Below are positions 45,293-54,557 of a stretch of 64,000 bases of DNA, one piece after another (position 1 is the first letter of the stretch; every line of letters starts with the position of its first letter). The notes beneath the pieces are model-generated. The model was not told where the DNA came from and ran no database searches. It saw nothing but the letters and a program-made list of their open reading frames with translations. The DNA is from an uncultured Flavobacteriaceae bacterium. GTDB lineage: Bacteria; Bacteroidota; Bacteroidia; Flavobacteriales; Flavobacteriaceae. Where the stretch lies: positions 1 through 64,000 of the forward strand of contig CAKUPQ010000003.1 in NCBI GenBank assembly GCA_934675205.1, given 5' to 3'. A program made the translations under genes and the position numbers.

Positions 45293-45897
45293 AAAAAGTA
45301 ATAAAAAACATTATATCTATATTTCTTCCTTATTCAGAAGAGTATAAAAAATTTTTATTGACTAAACAACAAGCTGCTTCCTATTGGGAATTTATAAAAT
45401 TTAAAATGGGTTTACAAAAAAGATATTGGCCGGCTCATAGTAACTGTTTATTAGCTAATCCGCATAAAATATATGTGGGAATTAATTGTTTGATAGGAAG
45501 ACCGGGTAATTATATACAAGGTGCAGGAAAGGTTTCTTTTGGAAATTATGTACAGTTAGGACCTAATGTAGGTATTTTGAGCAGTAATCACGATTTGTAT
45601 GACCAAAAAAAGTATAATCACGATGAGGTAATAATTGGAGATTATTCTTGGGTAGGAATGAATAGTGTTGTTCTTCCAGGGGTTGTTTTAGGAACAAGAA
45701 CAATAGTTGCTGCGGGTAGTGTTGTTACTAAAAGTTTTCCGGAAGGTTTTTGCGTTATTGGTGGTACGCCGGCAAAAGTTATTAAACATCTTAATCCTGA
45801 AAATTTTATTCCATGGAAAGACAAGGAAGAGTTTTATGGATTTATTCCAAAGGAAAAATTTGAAAAATCAGATTTTTATAAACAACATAACAAATAA
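45289..45897 (+). CDS. Hexapeptide-repeat O-acetyltransferase
   Basis: A 202-residue left-handed beta-helix acyltransferase. Hexapeptide repeats run from about residue 55 (LIGRPGNYIQGAGKVSFGNYVQ, in two parts) to 175 (VLPGVVLGTRTIVAAGSVV). The catalytic His is in SSNHDLYD, and the end, VIGGTPAKVIKHL, is typical of the WcaF/maltose acetyltransferase group. It is probably an O-acetyl modifier of the polysaccharide. Translationally coupled to the flippase by an ATGA overlap. Confidence 0.88.
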   Translation: MKKVIKNIISIFLPYSEEYKKFLLTKQQAASYWEFIKFKMGLQKRYWPAHSNCLLANPHKIYVGINCLIGRPGNYIQGAGKVSFGNYVQLGPNVGILSSNHDLYDQKKYNHDEVIIGDYSWVGMNSVVLPGVVLGTRTIVAAGSVVTKSFPEGFCVIGGTPAKVIKHLNPENFIPWKDKEEFYGFIPKEKFEKSDFYKQHNK

Positions 45898-45902
45898 AGA
45901 TT

Positions 45903-46937
45903 TTGGAAACTATTCAAAGGAAAAATATATCATTGCAAATTTTAAGAGGAATAGCGGCTACTACTGTAATGTTCCTGCACGTCTTTCAATATTTAGGAAT
46001 TAAACCATTAGGTGATTTTTATATTTCGGGCCAGTATAGTGTAGATATTTTTTTTATATTGAGTGGATATTTAATTTACATTACAACAAAACCTACAACC
46101 CGAACAAAAAGTTATTTTAAAAAAAGATGTTTTAGGATTTATCCAATGTATATTACAGCATTGATACTGTATTTATGTTTTAATATTTATGTTTTAAATG
46201 AGAATTATGGTATTAAAATATTAGTGCAGAATTTTTTAATGTTTCCTTGGGATTCTTATTGGTCTTATAATAGTTTAATAGTTGGAGTAGCGTGGTCAAC
46301 TCTTTTTGAATTAAATTTTTATTTCCTATTTTTTTTAATAATTTTTTTTAAATGGAATAAAAGAAGTATTTTTCTTATTATACCGTTGTTGTTTTTCTTG
46401 AGTTATTTTTTAGTTAAATATGAATATGTGAAAGATAACATACCTTTTATTTCTTTAATAATAAGCTTATGGAAAACTCCTTATGTATATTTATTCGTTA
46501 TTGGATGTTTGGTAGGAGAGTTTTATCCTAAAAATATATTGCCAAAATTTTCAAAAGGGGTTTACACTTTATTACTTATTCTATCAATTATTTTGTTTTT
46601 TGGTGCACACAGTTTTAAATATAATCTATTTTATTCATTATTTGCATCAAGTTTCTTGTTTGTTAGTTTTCTGATTTTTGAAAATTATTACAGCCTAAAT
46701 ATAAAAAACAAGTTAATTAAGCTAATGAATTATTTAGGGGATATTTCTTTTTCTATATATCTCTTACATATTTTAGTTATCAAGGCTTTGATGATTTGTT
46801 TACATATAGATAGTTTTTATTTGATGATAATTTTAACCACAATAATTACGCTTTCTCTATCCGTTTTTACTTATGAGTTTATTGAGAAAAAATTTATTGC
46901 ATTAGCAAAAAGCGATAGTAAAAAAATAAAACAATAA
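45903..46937 (+). CDS. Acyltransferase 3 family (OafA-like) membrane protein
   Basis: A 344-residue membrane protein with about ten hydrophobic segments. The start is a TTG 5 nt after the previous stop. It gives the family N-terminus (ISLQILRGIAATTVMFLHV with the conserved R and H), while the next ATG would remove the catalytic His helix. Also present are SVDIFFILSGYLIY and KSYFKKRCFRIYPMY (the R-x10-R-type loop). It transfers an acyl group, usually acetyl, to the surface glycan. Confidence 0.88.
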   Translation: METIQRKNISLQILRGIAATTVMFLHVFQYLGIKPLGDFYISGQYSVDIFFILSGYLIYITTKPTTRTKSYFKKRCFRIYPMYITALILYLCFNIYVLNENYGIKILVQNFLMFPWDSYWSYNSLIVGVAWSTLFELNFYFLFFLIIFFKWNKRSIFLIIPLLFFLSYFLVKYEYVKDNIPFISLIISLWKTPYVYLFVIGCLVGEFYPKNILPKFSKGVYTLLLILSIILFFGAHSFKYNLFYSLFASSFLFVSFLIFENYYSLNIKNKLIKLMNYLGDISFSIYLLHILVIKALMICLHIDSFYLMIILTTIITLSLSVFTYEFIEKKFIALAKSDSKKIKQ

Positions 46938-46963
46938 GAAAAACTCCAAAACCAGAAACATCA

Positions 46964-48082
46964 ATGACTTCAAAGAAAATACTTATTATATCCCGCACTT
47001 TTTATCCTGAAAACTCTCCTCGTTCATTTCGGACTACCGAGTTGGCAAAAGAGTTAGCAAGACAGGGGAATAATGTTACTGTTTTATTACCCGGAAATGT
47101 AAAGTCAAGCGAGATGTTGGATTTCGCCAAGCAGAATACTATAAATTTAGAATTTTATAAACCATTGGTGTGGAAGGGTTTAAAAAGGTCTAAATTATTT
47201 GGAGATTGGTCGAGAAAGTTAGGGCGACTTTTGTTTCTTTTTTTTGAATATCCAAATATTGAAATCTATTTCAAGTTACCGGGATATTTAAAAACGGTAA
47301 CAAAAAAATACGATTTGCTGATCAGTATCGCTGTACCACACGAAAATCATTGGGCAGTAGCGAAATTTCAAACTAAAAAACAACTTGCGGATACTTGGAT
47401 AGCAGATTGTGGAGACCCATTTGTGGGTAACAAGCTGGAAAGTATGTCGCCTCCGTTTTACTTTAAGTCATTAGAAAATAACTTTTTAAAGAAAGCAGAT
47501 TATGTTATTGTTCCAACAACGGGAGCCATAAAGGCTTACAATCCAAAATATCAAAATAAGTTTAGAGTAATCCCGCAAGGGTTTAATTTTGAGAATGTAC
47601 AACTTGCTCAATATTCACCTGACTCAACAAAAATCCGTTTTGCGTATGCCGGTGGAATTGCCTCAACGGGAATTCGCAGTCCGCACCGGCTGATAAATTA
47701 TCTTCTTTCGAGAGAAGATGTTGATTTTGAGTTTCATATCTATTCCAAAAACTTGGAGTCTTTAAGACAATTAGAACAACAGGCAAATGGAAAACTTGTT
47801 TTGCATCAGGCTGTATCCAGAGATGTGTTGTTGTATGAATTAAGCAAAATGGATTTTCTTGTTAATTTAGACAATGGAATGGATACAGCAAGCCCGAGTA
47901 AGCTGATAGATTACGCCTTAACTAAAAGACCGGTGCTTAATGTATATCCTCAAAACGTACAAAAGCGATTAGTAGATGAATTTTTAGAACGAAATTATAC
48001 AAATCAGTTCATAACGGGTAATATTGAACAATATAATATTGTTAATGTTGCAAAAAGCTTTCTAAAGTTATCAGATGATTAA
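46964..48082 (+). CDS. Glycosyltransferase, GT4-like (GT-B fold)
   Basis: A 372-residue cytoplasmic or membrane-associated glycosyltransferase. The N-terminal domain starts ILIISRTFYPENSPRSFRTTEL, a GT4-type donor/acceptor opening. The C-terminal half includes IRFAYAGGIAS and NLDNGMDTASPSKLIDYA, the equivalent of the E-x7-E region though diverged. It ends with an 8-nt overlap into the next gene. Sugar specificity cannot be assigned. Confidence 0.85.
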   Translation: MTSKKILIISRTFYPENSPRSFRTTELAKELARQGNNVTVLLPGNVKSSEMLDFAKQNTINLEFYKPLVWKGLKRSKLFGDWSRKLGRLLFLFFEYPNIEIYFKLPGYLKTVTKKYDLLISIAVPHENHWAVAKFQTKKQLADTWIADCGDPFVGNKLESMSPPFYFKSLENNFLKKADYVIVPTTGAIKAYNPKYQNKFRVIPQGFNFENVQLAQYSPDSTKIRFAYAGGIASTGIRSPHRLINYLLSREDVDFEFHIYSKNLESLRQLEQQANGKLVLHQAVSRDVLLYELSKMDFLVNLDNGMDTASPSKLIDYALTKRPVLNVYPQNVQKRLVDEFLERNYTNQFITGNIEQYNIVNVAKSFLKLSDD

Positions 48083-49307
48083 AGATAACACATATAATAA
48101 ACGGAATACTATTGTAGTAGCAATCATTTGGCCTATTATGGGGCTTATTATGGCTATTAAGCATTACAACAAGTTCAATACAAAAAATATTATTCTTGCA
48201 TTTTGTGCTTTATATGGCTTTACGTTTGTGATAAATGAAGTAATGGACGGAGATCGATATGCCGAAAGGCTAAAAGCTGACTATGGCAAGCCCTTTTCTG
48301 CATCTGCCCTTAATGAACATATTACTGGCTTATATGAAACATCTCTTGATTTTGTTCAACCGCTAATCAATTTTATAATTTCAAGATTTACAGATTCTCA
48401 TCATATATTGTTTGCTGTATATGCACTGATTTTTGGTTTTTTTTGGTTGAAATCCATAGATTTTGTCAACAGGCGGTTTCAGATGAGTAAAAATAAACTA
48501 ACGATATTATATACTATCTTTCTTATCTCTCTGATTCCCATATTTAATATTAATGGATTTAGAATGTGGACAGCAGCCTGGATTTTTATATATGGTGCTT
48601 TACACATTATTTTTAATAAAGACAAAAGGTATTTTTTATTTAGTCTTGCCGCTTGTAGTGTGCATTTTTCGTTTTTAACAGCCAATGTAATTCTTATACT
48701 ATGGTTTTTTTTAGGAAATCACAAGTGGGTTTATTTAGGTCTTGCACTTCTCACTTTCGCTATATCAGAATTAGATTTAGAGATAGTCAGAACCTATGCC
48801 GAAATGATTAGTCCTGCTTTTGAAACAAAAGTCAATGCTTATACTCACGAAGGTTATGCTGAAAATGTAGCAGAACAAAGGACTAATGCTGCCTGGTTTA
48901 TGAAGCTGACTCCGATATTGACGAGATATCTTTTGTTATTTAATCTTGTCGGGCTGGCTTTTCTTTCTGTCAGGAAAAAGTTACTCCAGAGTGAACTTAA
49001 TCTTTTAAACTTTACTTTACTGTTTTTGGCTTATGCCAATATAGTTAATTTAGTGCCTTCCGGAGGACGTTTTATGACGGTGTATTATGTGTTTGCTGCG
49101 ATATTGTCTATTGTTTTATTTTCAAAATATCATTACAAAAGATTAGATTCTCCACATGGATTGGTTAGTTTAGGCACAATACTTTTGTCAGTTCTGATTA
49201 CGTTTCGAGCTGCAGCTCCTTCTATCAATACAATCCTGTTTGCTCCAACAATATTAATTCCTTTTGGCTATGACCTTGAGTGGCCTTTAATAGACTGGTT
49301 ATTTTAA
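48075..49307 (+). CDS. EpsG/Wzy-like polysaccharide polymerase
   Basis: A 410-residue membrane protein with about ten hydrophobic segments and no strong sequence signature beyond the EpsG-type pattern: an early MDGDRYAERL loop, then a large acidic loop and ITRYLLLF helices. As the only large multi-spanning protein besides the flippase and the acyltransferase, it is the best candidate for the Wzy polymerase that links repeat units at the periplasmic face. It is 8 nt inside the upstream glycosyltransferase gene and 1 nt before the next gene. Confidence 0.7.
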   Translation: MIKDNTYNKRNTIVVAIIWPIMGLIMAIKHYNKFNTKNIILAFCALYGFTFVINEVMDGDRYAERLKADYGKPFSASALNEHITGLYETSLDFVQPLINFIISRFTDSHHILFAVYALIFGFFWLKSIDFVNRRFQMSKNKLTILYTIFLISLIPIFNINGFRMWTAAWIFIYGALHIIFNKDKRYFLFSLAACSVHFSFLTANVILILWFFLGNHKWVYLGLALLTFAISELDLEIVRTYAEMISPAFETKVNAYTHEGYAENVAEQRTNAAWFMKLTPILTRYLLLFNLVGLAFLSVRKKLLQSELNLLNFTLLFLAYANIVNLVPSGGRFMTVYYVFAAILSIVLFSKYHYKRLDSPHGLVSLGTILLSVLITFRAAAPSINTILFAPTILIPFGYDLEWPLIDWLF

Positions 49308-49308
49308 T

Positions 49309-50400
49309 ATGAAACAGATTTTAAAAAAAATTACTGCCAAGTTAGGCTATCAGACTTCAAAAAAGCAAATCCTTTTCTTATCGGATGATTGGGGGAGTGT
49401 TCGTTTAAAATCATTTGAAACCAGAGAGATTTTACGGAAAAAAGGCATTAATGTAGATGCTAATCGCTTTGACCGATATGATTGTTTGGAATCCAATAAA
49501 GATTTAGAGCTGTTGTTTGAAGTATTGGTTAAACATAAAGATTATTTGGGAAATCCGGCTTGTGTTACAGCGGTAACAAACGTTGCAAATCCTGATTTTG
49601 AAGCAATTAAAGCCAATGATTTTAAACATTATGTGTTTGAAAAAAATACAGATTCTTATAAGCGTTATCCAACTTCTGACCGGGTTTTTGACTTGACAAT
49701 GCAGGGAATTAAAGAAAAACTTTTTATACCTTTATCCCATGCAAGAGAACATGTACAGATAAACTGGTGGATGGCAGAACTTCAAAATCCCGATTCTATG
49801 GCACGTAAAGTATTTGAAGATGAGTTTTTCTTTTTATCCCAACCTAACTTGATTAGGAAAGATTTAAAAGGTTTGGGAGCAAGCCTGAATGCCATTGATG
49901 CACAGGATTTTGAATCCGCAAAAAAGATAACAGCATCTGCACTTGAATTATTTGAAGAGGTATATGGATATAAATCGATATATTTTTGTCCTCCGGCTAC
50001 TTATCATCCTAAAGATATACAGCCGGTTTTACGGCAATATGGCGTAAGCTGGTTGGATGTGCCAAGAATACAACAATTGCCCAGGTTGCATAAAAAGGAT
50101 CAGAAACGATTTAGGTTTTTGGGGCAAAAATCCGCTTATGGATTTAGATATTTTGTACGAAATGTAGTTTTTGAATCTAATATGTCTCAATATGACAACG
50201 GAGTTGATTCTTGTCTGAAAGGCATTCAACAAGCTTTTGATTGTAAACAACCGGCAATTATATCCAATCATCGGGCATCTTTTGTAGGAGGTATAGAGGA
50301 GCAAAACAGAGAAAAAGGATTAAAAGCTTTGGATGACTTATTAAGTCAGATACTAAAAAAATGGCCTGATGTTGAATTTATTACTATCACAGATTTATGA
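49309..50400 (+). CDS. NodB-like polysaccharide deacetylase-fold protein, copy 1
   Basis: A 363-residue protein without signal peptide. I do not recognise a named family, but it carries divergent NodB metal-site motifs: LFLSDDWGS with D26-D27 (motif 1, T/S-F/D-D) and SHAREH with H144-x3-H148 (motif 2, H-x3-H). YFCPPATYHPKD and ISNHRASFVGG follow. It is clearly paralogous to the next gene (DDWGS, HxxEH, the IQQLP and SHR segments align). A deacetylase or related amide hydrolase acting on a lipid-linked sugar precursor is plausible. It overlaps the next gene by 4 nt. Confidence 0.6.
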   Translation: MKQILKKITAKLGYQTSKKQILFLSDDWGSVRLKSFETREILRKKGINVDANRFDRYDCLESNKDLELLFEVLVKHKDYLGNPACVTAVTNVANPDFEAIKANDFKHYVFEKNTDSYKRYPTSDRVFDLTMQGIKEKLFIPLSHAREHVQINWWMAELQNPDSMARKVFEDEFFFLSQPNLIRKDLKGLGASLNAIDAQDFESAKKITASALELFEEVYGYKSIYFCPPATYHPKDIQPVLRQYGVSWLDVPRIQQLPRLHKKDQKRFRFLGQKSAYGFRYFVRNVVFESNMSQYDNGVDSCLKGIQQAFDCKQPAIISNHRASFVGGIEEQNREKGLKALDDLLSQILKKWPDVEFITITDL

Positions 50401-51533
50401 TAAAAAAAATTAAACAAAACATATCCTTTTATTTGAATTCACGAAATGACTGGACTACTAAAGAAAAGTTGGTGGTTATAGAGTCTGACGATTGGGGGAG
50501 TATCCGGATGCCTTCTGTTGATTCCTATGATGAATTGCTTAAAAATGGATTGCGAATAGATAAATGTCATTTTTTGAGATATGATAGTTTAGAAAACAAT
50601 CAGGATTTTCAGGCATTACAAAGTACTTTTAATAACATTTTCCAATTAACGGAGAAGAAACCTGTTATAACGGCTAATTATATACTAGCTAATCCTGATT
50701 TTAAGAAAATTAAGCAAAGTAACTTTGAAGAATACCATAGAGAATATTTTTGGGATTACTTGAAAGAGGAAGAACTTTTAGATAGTTACAACGAAGGATT
50801 AAATAAGCTTGTTGAAGCAGGTTATTTTTATCCGCAATTACATGGATTGGAGCATTTGAATGTGACCTATTGGATGCAGTTTTTGAAAAATGGTTCCGAA
50901 GAAACTATGCTGGCTTTCAATAATAATGTTTATGGCATAAGCACAAATGTCAGTTCGGAAAAAAGAACTACTTTTTTAGCTGAATTTGATTATGCTAATC
51001 AGGAAGAGTTTAATGATTTTATTGCTCCTTGTCTTGAAGAAGCTGTAGTAAAGTTTGAGGAGTTTTTTGGTTATAAATCAAAAAGTTTTATAGCTCCAAA
51101 TTATATTTGGTCTGAAGATGTAGAAAGAGTATTGAGTAAGATGGATGTCAAGTTTATTCAGTCATCAAGGATGCAACAATTGCCAAAAATGAACAATGGA
51201 GCTATGTTGCGTAGAAATTCAGGAAGTAAGAACGCACTTGGGCAATCTTATTTGGTTCGTAATTGTATTTTTGAACCATCAACGACAATGAATAAAAAAG
51301 AGCATGCTGATAAATGTTTCAGGCAAATAAGCAATGCATTTTTATGGAATAAACCAGCAGTAATCAGCTCACATCGTTTGAATTTTATGGGAGGATTAGT
51401 TGAAGATAATAGAACACAAACCTTGGAGTTAATGGAAGAACTTTTGATGAAAGTTATTAAGCGTTGGCCACAGGTAAAATTTATTAATAGTGTAGAGTTG
51501 GGAGAAAAGATTTTAAAAACAGAAAAAAGATGA
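50397..51533 (+). CDS. NodB-like polysaccharide deacetylase-fold protein, copy 2
   Basis: A 378-residue paralogue of the preceding gene. VVIESDDWGSIRMPS supplies D31-D32, and LHGLEHLNVTYWMQF supplies H149-x3-H153. FIAPNYIWSEDVERVL, MQQLPKMN and ISSHRLNFMGGLVEDNR align with copy 1. No signal peptide or membrane segment is apparent, so it probably works in the cytoplasm before export. ATGA overlaps on both sides place it in a tightly coupled set with copy 1, CapA and ATP-grasp. The substrate is unknown. Confidence 0.6.
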   Translation: MIKKIKQNISFYLNSRNDWTTKEKLVVIESDDWGSIRMPSVDSYDELLKNGLRIDKCHFLRYDSLENNQDFQALQSTFNNIFQLTEKKPVITANYILANPDFKKIKQSNFEEYHREYFWDYLKEEELLDSYNEGLNKLVEAGYFYPQLHGLEHLNVTYWMQFLKNGSEETMLAFNNNVYGISTNVSSEKRTTFLAEFDYANQEEFNDFIAPCLEEAVVKFEEFFGYKSKSFIAPNYIWSEDVERVLSKMDVKFIQSSRMQQLPKMNNGAMLRRNSGSKNALGQSYLVRNCIFEPSTTMNKKEHADKCFRQISNAFLWNKPAVISSHRLNFMGGLVEDNRTQTLELMEELLMKVIKRWPQVKFINSVELGEKILKTEKR

Positions 51534-52642
51534 TTTCAATTAACATAGCAGGTGATTTTTATATTAATTCTGAATTTATAAATACGTTAAGTATTAATTC
51601 CGAGGTGAAAAATGTCTTTAAAAAGGCTGATTTGAATATTGTGAATTTTGAAGCACCAACAGTTGATAAAATAACACCCAAAGATAAATATGGTCCAAGT
51701 TTATTTATGGATAAAAGCTGTGTTAAGTTTTTAAAAGAATTGAATGTTGATTTAGTTACATTAGCCAATAATCATATAATGGATCAAGGAGAACGAGGAC
51801 TAGATATGACGATCCAAAATCTTAATGAAAATACAATTAAGTATATTGGTGCTGATGTCAATTTAGAAAAGGCATCTCTTCCTTTTAAGAAAAAGTTTGG
51901 AGATATAAATTTAGGAATAATAAATTTTGCTGAAAATGAATTTTCCAATACAAATGGTGATTATCATGGTGCGGCTCCTTTAGACTTGATTGAAAATACA
52001 TTAGCTATTCAAAAACTAAAAAAAGAAGTAGATAAAGTTATTGTAATTGTTCATGGAGGTGCAGAGATGCACAAATATCCAAGTCCAAGATTTAAAAAAA
52101 CATTGAGATATTTTGCACTACAAGGAGCAGACGCGGTTATAGCTCATCATACACATAGATATAATGGTTATGAAATATTCGATGGAGTTCCCATCGTTTA
52201 TGGGACTGGGAATTTTATTTTTCCCCGAAAAGGATCAAATGATTTATGGAATATAGGTGTTGTAGCTAATTTGTTTATTGAGAAAGAAAGAATAACATTA
52301 AAAACTATTCCTGTGAAATTAAACTATGACAGCAGTTTAGAGTTATCACTTTTATCAAGCACAGATACATCAGATTTTTTGAATTCTGAAAAAGAAAAAA
52401 CTGAAGTCATTGCTAGTGATAAGTTACTTGAAAAAAAATATGATGAGTTTATAGCAAGCATATATAATCAGTATATTCATTACTTACAACCATATACTTC
52501 AAAATATTTACATAAATTATTTTCAATGGGAATCATACCTAATTTCTTGAAAAATAATAAGAAAAGACTTTTATATCTGAATTTAGTTAGGTGTGAAGCT
52601 CATAGAGATGTATTGTTGAAAATTTTAAACGATAAAAAATGA
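51530..52642 (+). CDS. CapA-family metallophosphoesterase-fold protein, copy 1
   Basis: A 370-residue protein of the CapA (poly-gamma-glutamate synthesis/PgsA) family. Metal-site motifs appear in order: INIAGDFYI, NFEAPT, TLANNHIMDQG, VHGGAEMH, IAHHTHRYNGYEI and YGTGNFIF. It has no N-terminal membrane anchor, unlike CapA of Bacillus. The family is associated with amide-linked polymer or peptide synthesis, but its chemistry is unsettled. It is joined by 4-nt overlaps to the NodB-like gene before it and the ATP-grasp gene after it. Confidence 0.85.
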   Translation: MISINIAGDFYINSEFINTLSINSEVKNVFKKADLNIVNFEAPTVDKITPKDKYGPSLFMDKSCVKFLKELNVDLVTLANNHIMDQGERGLDMTIQNLNENTIKYIGADVNLEKASLPFKKKFGDINLGIINFAENEFSNTNGDYHGAAPLDLIENTLAIQKLKKEVDKVIVIVHGGAEMHKYPSPRFKKTLRYFALQGADAVIAHHTHRYNGYEIFDGVPIVYGTGNFIFPRKGSNDLWNIGVVANLFIEKERITLKTIPVKLNYDSSLELSLLSSTDTSDFLNSEKEKTEVIASDKLLEKKYDEFIASIYNQYIHYLQPYTSKYLHKLFSMGIIPNFLKNNKKRLLYLNLVRCEAHRDVLLKILNDKK

Positions 52643-53646
52643 AAATAGCGATACATAAATCTTCTTGGGGTTTTAGCAGTGAATGGATAAATTATTGTGA
52701 AAATTATAACATTCCATATAAAATAGTGAATTGTTATTCTTCTGATATTATTGAACAGCTTCAAGATTGTGAAGTTTTGTTATGGCATCATCACCATTCC
52801 GATGCCAAAGATGTATTGTTTGCCAAAGGACTTTTATTTTCTCTAGAACAATCTGGTAAAGAGGTGTTTCCTGATTTTAATGCAGGATGGCATTTTGATG
52901 ACAAAGTAGGACAAAAGTATCTGTTAGAAGCGATCAATGCTCCTGTTGCCCAATCTTGGGTTTTTTATGAAAAGAAAGAAGCTTTGGAATGGGTGAAAAA
53001 AGCTGATTTCCCAAAAGTTTTTAAATTAAGAGGAGGAGCAGGTTCAACGAATGTAAAGTTAATCCGCTCAAAGCGTGAAGCGGTAAAAATGGTAAATAAA
53101 GCTTTTGGAAAGGGGTTCGCGGCTTATGATAAATGGAATGATTTAAAAGAACAGTATTTGCGTTATAAACAAGGTAAGCTTACATTAATTAATGCAATGA
53201 AAAGTTTGCGGAGAGTTTTTGTTTCAACAAGATTCGCAAGGACGGTCGGTAGGCAAAAGGGATATATTTATTTTCAGGAATTTATTCCTAATAATGATTC
53301 GGATATCAGAGTGATAACGATTGGAGGAAAAGCTTTTGCTATCAAAAGAATGACAAGGCCTAATGATTTTAGAGCATCGGGAGGTGGAGTTATTAAGTTT
53401 GAAAAAGAATTAATAGATGAACAATGCGTGAAGATTGCATTTGATACTTCAGAAAAATTAAAGGCTAATTGTGTGGCTTATGACTTTGTGTTTGATCAAA
53501 ACGGTTATCCATTAATTGTAGAGATTAACTATGGATTTGCACACGAACCATATAGAAATTGCCCGGGTTATTGGGATAAAAATTTGAATTGGCACGAAGG
53601 GAAGTTTAACCAAGTAGAGTGGATATTAGAAGAATATCTTAAATAA
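52639..53646 (+). CDS. ATP-grasp ligase (RimK-like), copy 1
   Basis: A 335-residue cytosolic protein. The N-terminal ~100 residues form a small alpha/beta domain (MKIAIHKSSWGFSSEW, LLWHHHHSDAKD, GWHFDDKVGQKYLL). The ATP-grasp domain follows: FPKVFKLRGGAGSTNV as the ATP-binding Lys and Gly loop, YFQEFIPNNDSDIRV as the flexible loop and Asp/Arg, FRASGGG, then VEINYGF with the metal-binding E and N. ATP-grasp enzymes form amide bonds by activating a carboxylate as acyl phosphate. Paralogous to the gene at 57736. The acceptor and amine are unknown. Confidence 0.85.
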   Translation: MKIAIHKSSWGFSSEWINYCENYNIPYKIVNCYSSDIIEQLQDCEVLLWHHHHSDAKDVLFAKGLLFSLEQSGKEVFPDFNAGWHFDDKVGQKYLLEAINAPVAQSWVFYEKKEALEWVKKADFPKVFKLRGGAGSTNVKLIRSKREAVKMVNKAFGKGFAAYDKWNDLKEQYLRYKQGKLTLINAMKSLRRVFVSTRFARTVGRQKGYIYFQEFIPNNDSDIRVITIGGKAFAIKRMTRPNDFRASGGGVIKFEKELIDEQCVKIAFDTSEKLKANCVAYDFVFDQNGYPLIVEINYGFAHEPYRNCPGYWDKNLNWHEGKFNQVEWILEEYLK

Positions 53647-53654
53647 AAAATAGT

Positions 53655-54557
53655 ATGAACCTACAATACAGCAGTTTCTTCAAATATCCACGTAAAGCAT
53701 TTAAGCATTTCCTGAGTTTTATTTATCCCGTAGTGATAAGAATATATCCTTTGCCTAAAGTAAAAAGCATTCCCGAAACTATTGATAAGATCCTCAAGGA
53801 CAAAGTTTCTATTTGTAGGTTTGGAGATGGAGAATTATTGTATATAGCAGAAAAACGTTCATTACCATTTCAAAAACAAGATGTCAGATTGCGGCAATAT
53901 TTTATAAATATACTTGTTTCAGAAGATTCAAATATTTTAATTGGTTTGCCTATTGGTTACCAGTCGATGGAGAATCTGAAAAAACCGTCAAAACTCACGT
54001 GGCGAGCTGTTATTTCGTGGACTTACCCCAAAATTAGAAAGTTCTTAAGGAAAGACAAAATATATTACAATGCATCAATGACCCGATTGTATATGGATTA
54101 TGAAGATACGAGTCATAGTGATGGTTGGTTCAAAAAAGTAATGAGTATATGGGAAGGCAAAAATATTGTTTTAATCGAAGGAGAAAAAAGCAGATTAGGG
54201 GTAGGAAACGATTTGTTTAAAAACGCAAAAAGTGTAAAAAGAATTTTAGGACCTGCTCATAATGCTTTTGACCAGTTTGACCAACTGTTGTCATTCGCAA
54301 AAACGCAAGCTGAAGATTCGCTGTATTTGATTGCTATGGGACCAACAGCAAAACCTCTTGCCTATGAATTAGGATTAGCAGGTCGTCAGGCATTAGATAT
54401 TGGTAATCTTGATGTAGAATATGAGTGGTTTTTGCGAGGAGCAAAAACGAAAGTGGTTATTGAAGGAAAATATACGAGTGAAGCCAAGGGAGGCAGAGTT
54501 GTGGCTGACATTGAAGATAAAGTTTATGAAGAACAGGTAATAGCAAGATTTTTGTAA
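53655..54557 (+). CDS. GT-D fold glycosyltransferase (DUF1792-like)
   Basis: A 300-residue protein. VSICRFGDGELLYIA matches the start of the GT-D (DUF1792) fold, in which the acidic DGE residues bind metal. SRLGVGNDLFKNAKSVKRI, PAHNAFDQFDQLL and LIAMGPTAKPLAYELG also fit the family. The fold was first described in streptococcal adhesin glycosylation and is common in capsule loci. It lies 8 nt after the ATP-grasp gene and directly abuts the next gene (TAA-ATG). Confidence 0.82.
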   Translation: MNLQYSSFFKYPRKAFKHFLSFIYPVVIRIYPLPKVKSIPETIDKILKDKVSICRFGDGELLYIAEKRSLPFQKQDVRLRQYFINILVSEDSNILIGLPIGYQSMENLKKPSKLTWRAVISWTYPKIRKFLRKDKIYYNASMTRLYMDYEDTSHSDGWFKKVMSIWEGKNIVLIEGEKSRLGVGNDLFKNAKSVKRILGPAHNAFDQFDQLLSFAKTQAEDSLYLIAMGPTAKPLAYELGLAGRQALDIGNLDVEYEWFLRGAKTKVVIEGKYTSEAKGGRVVADIEDKVYEEQVIARFL

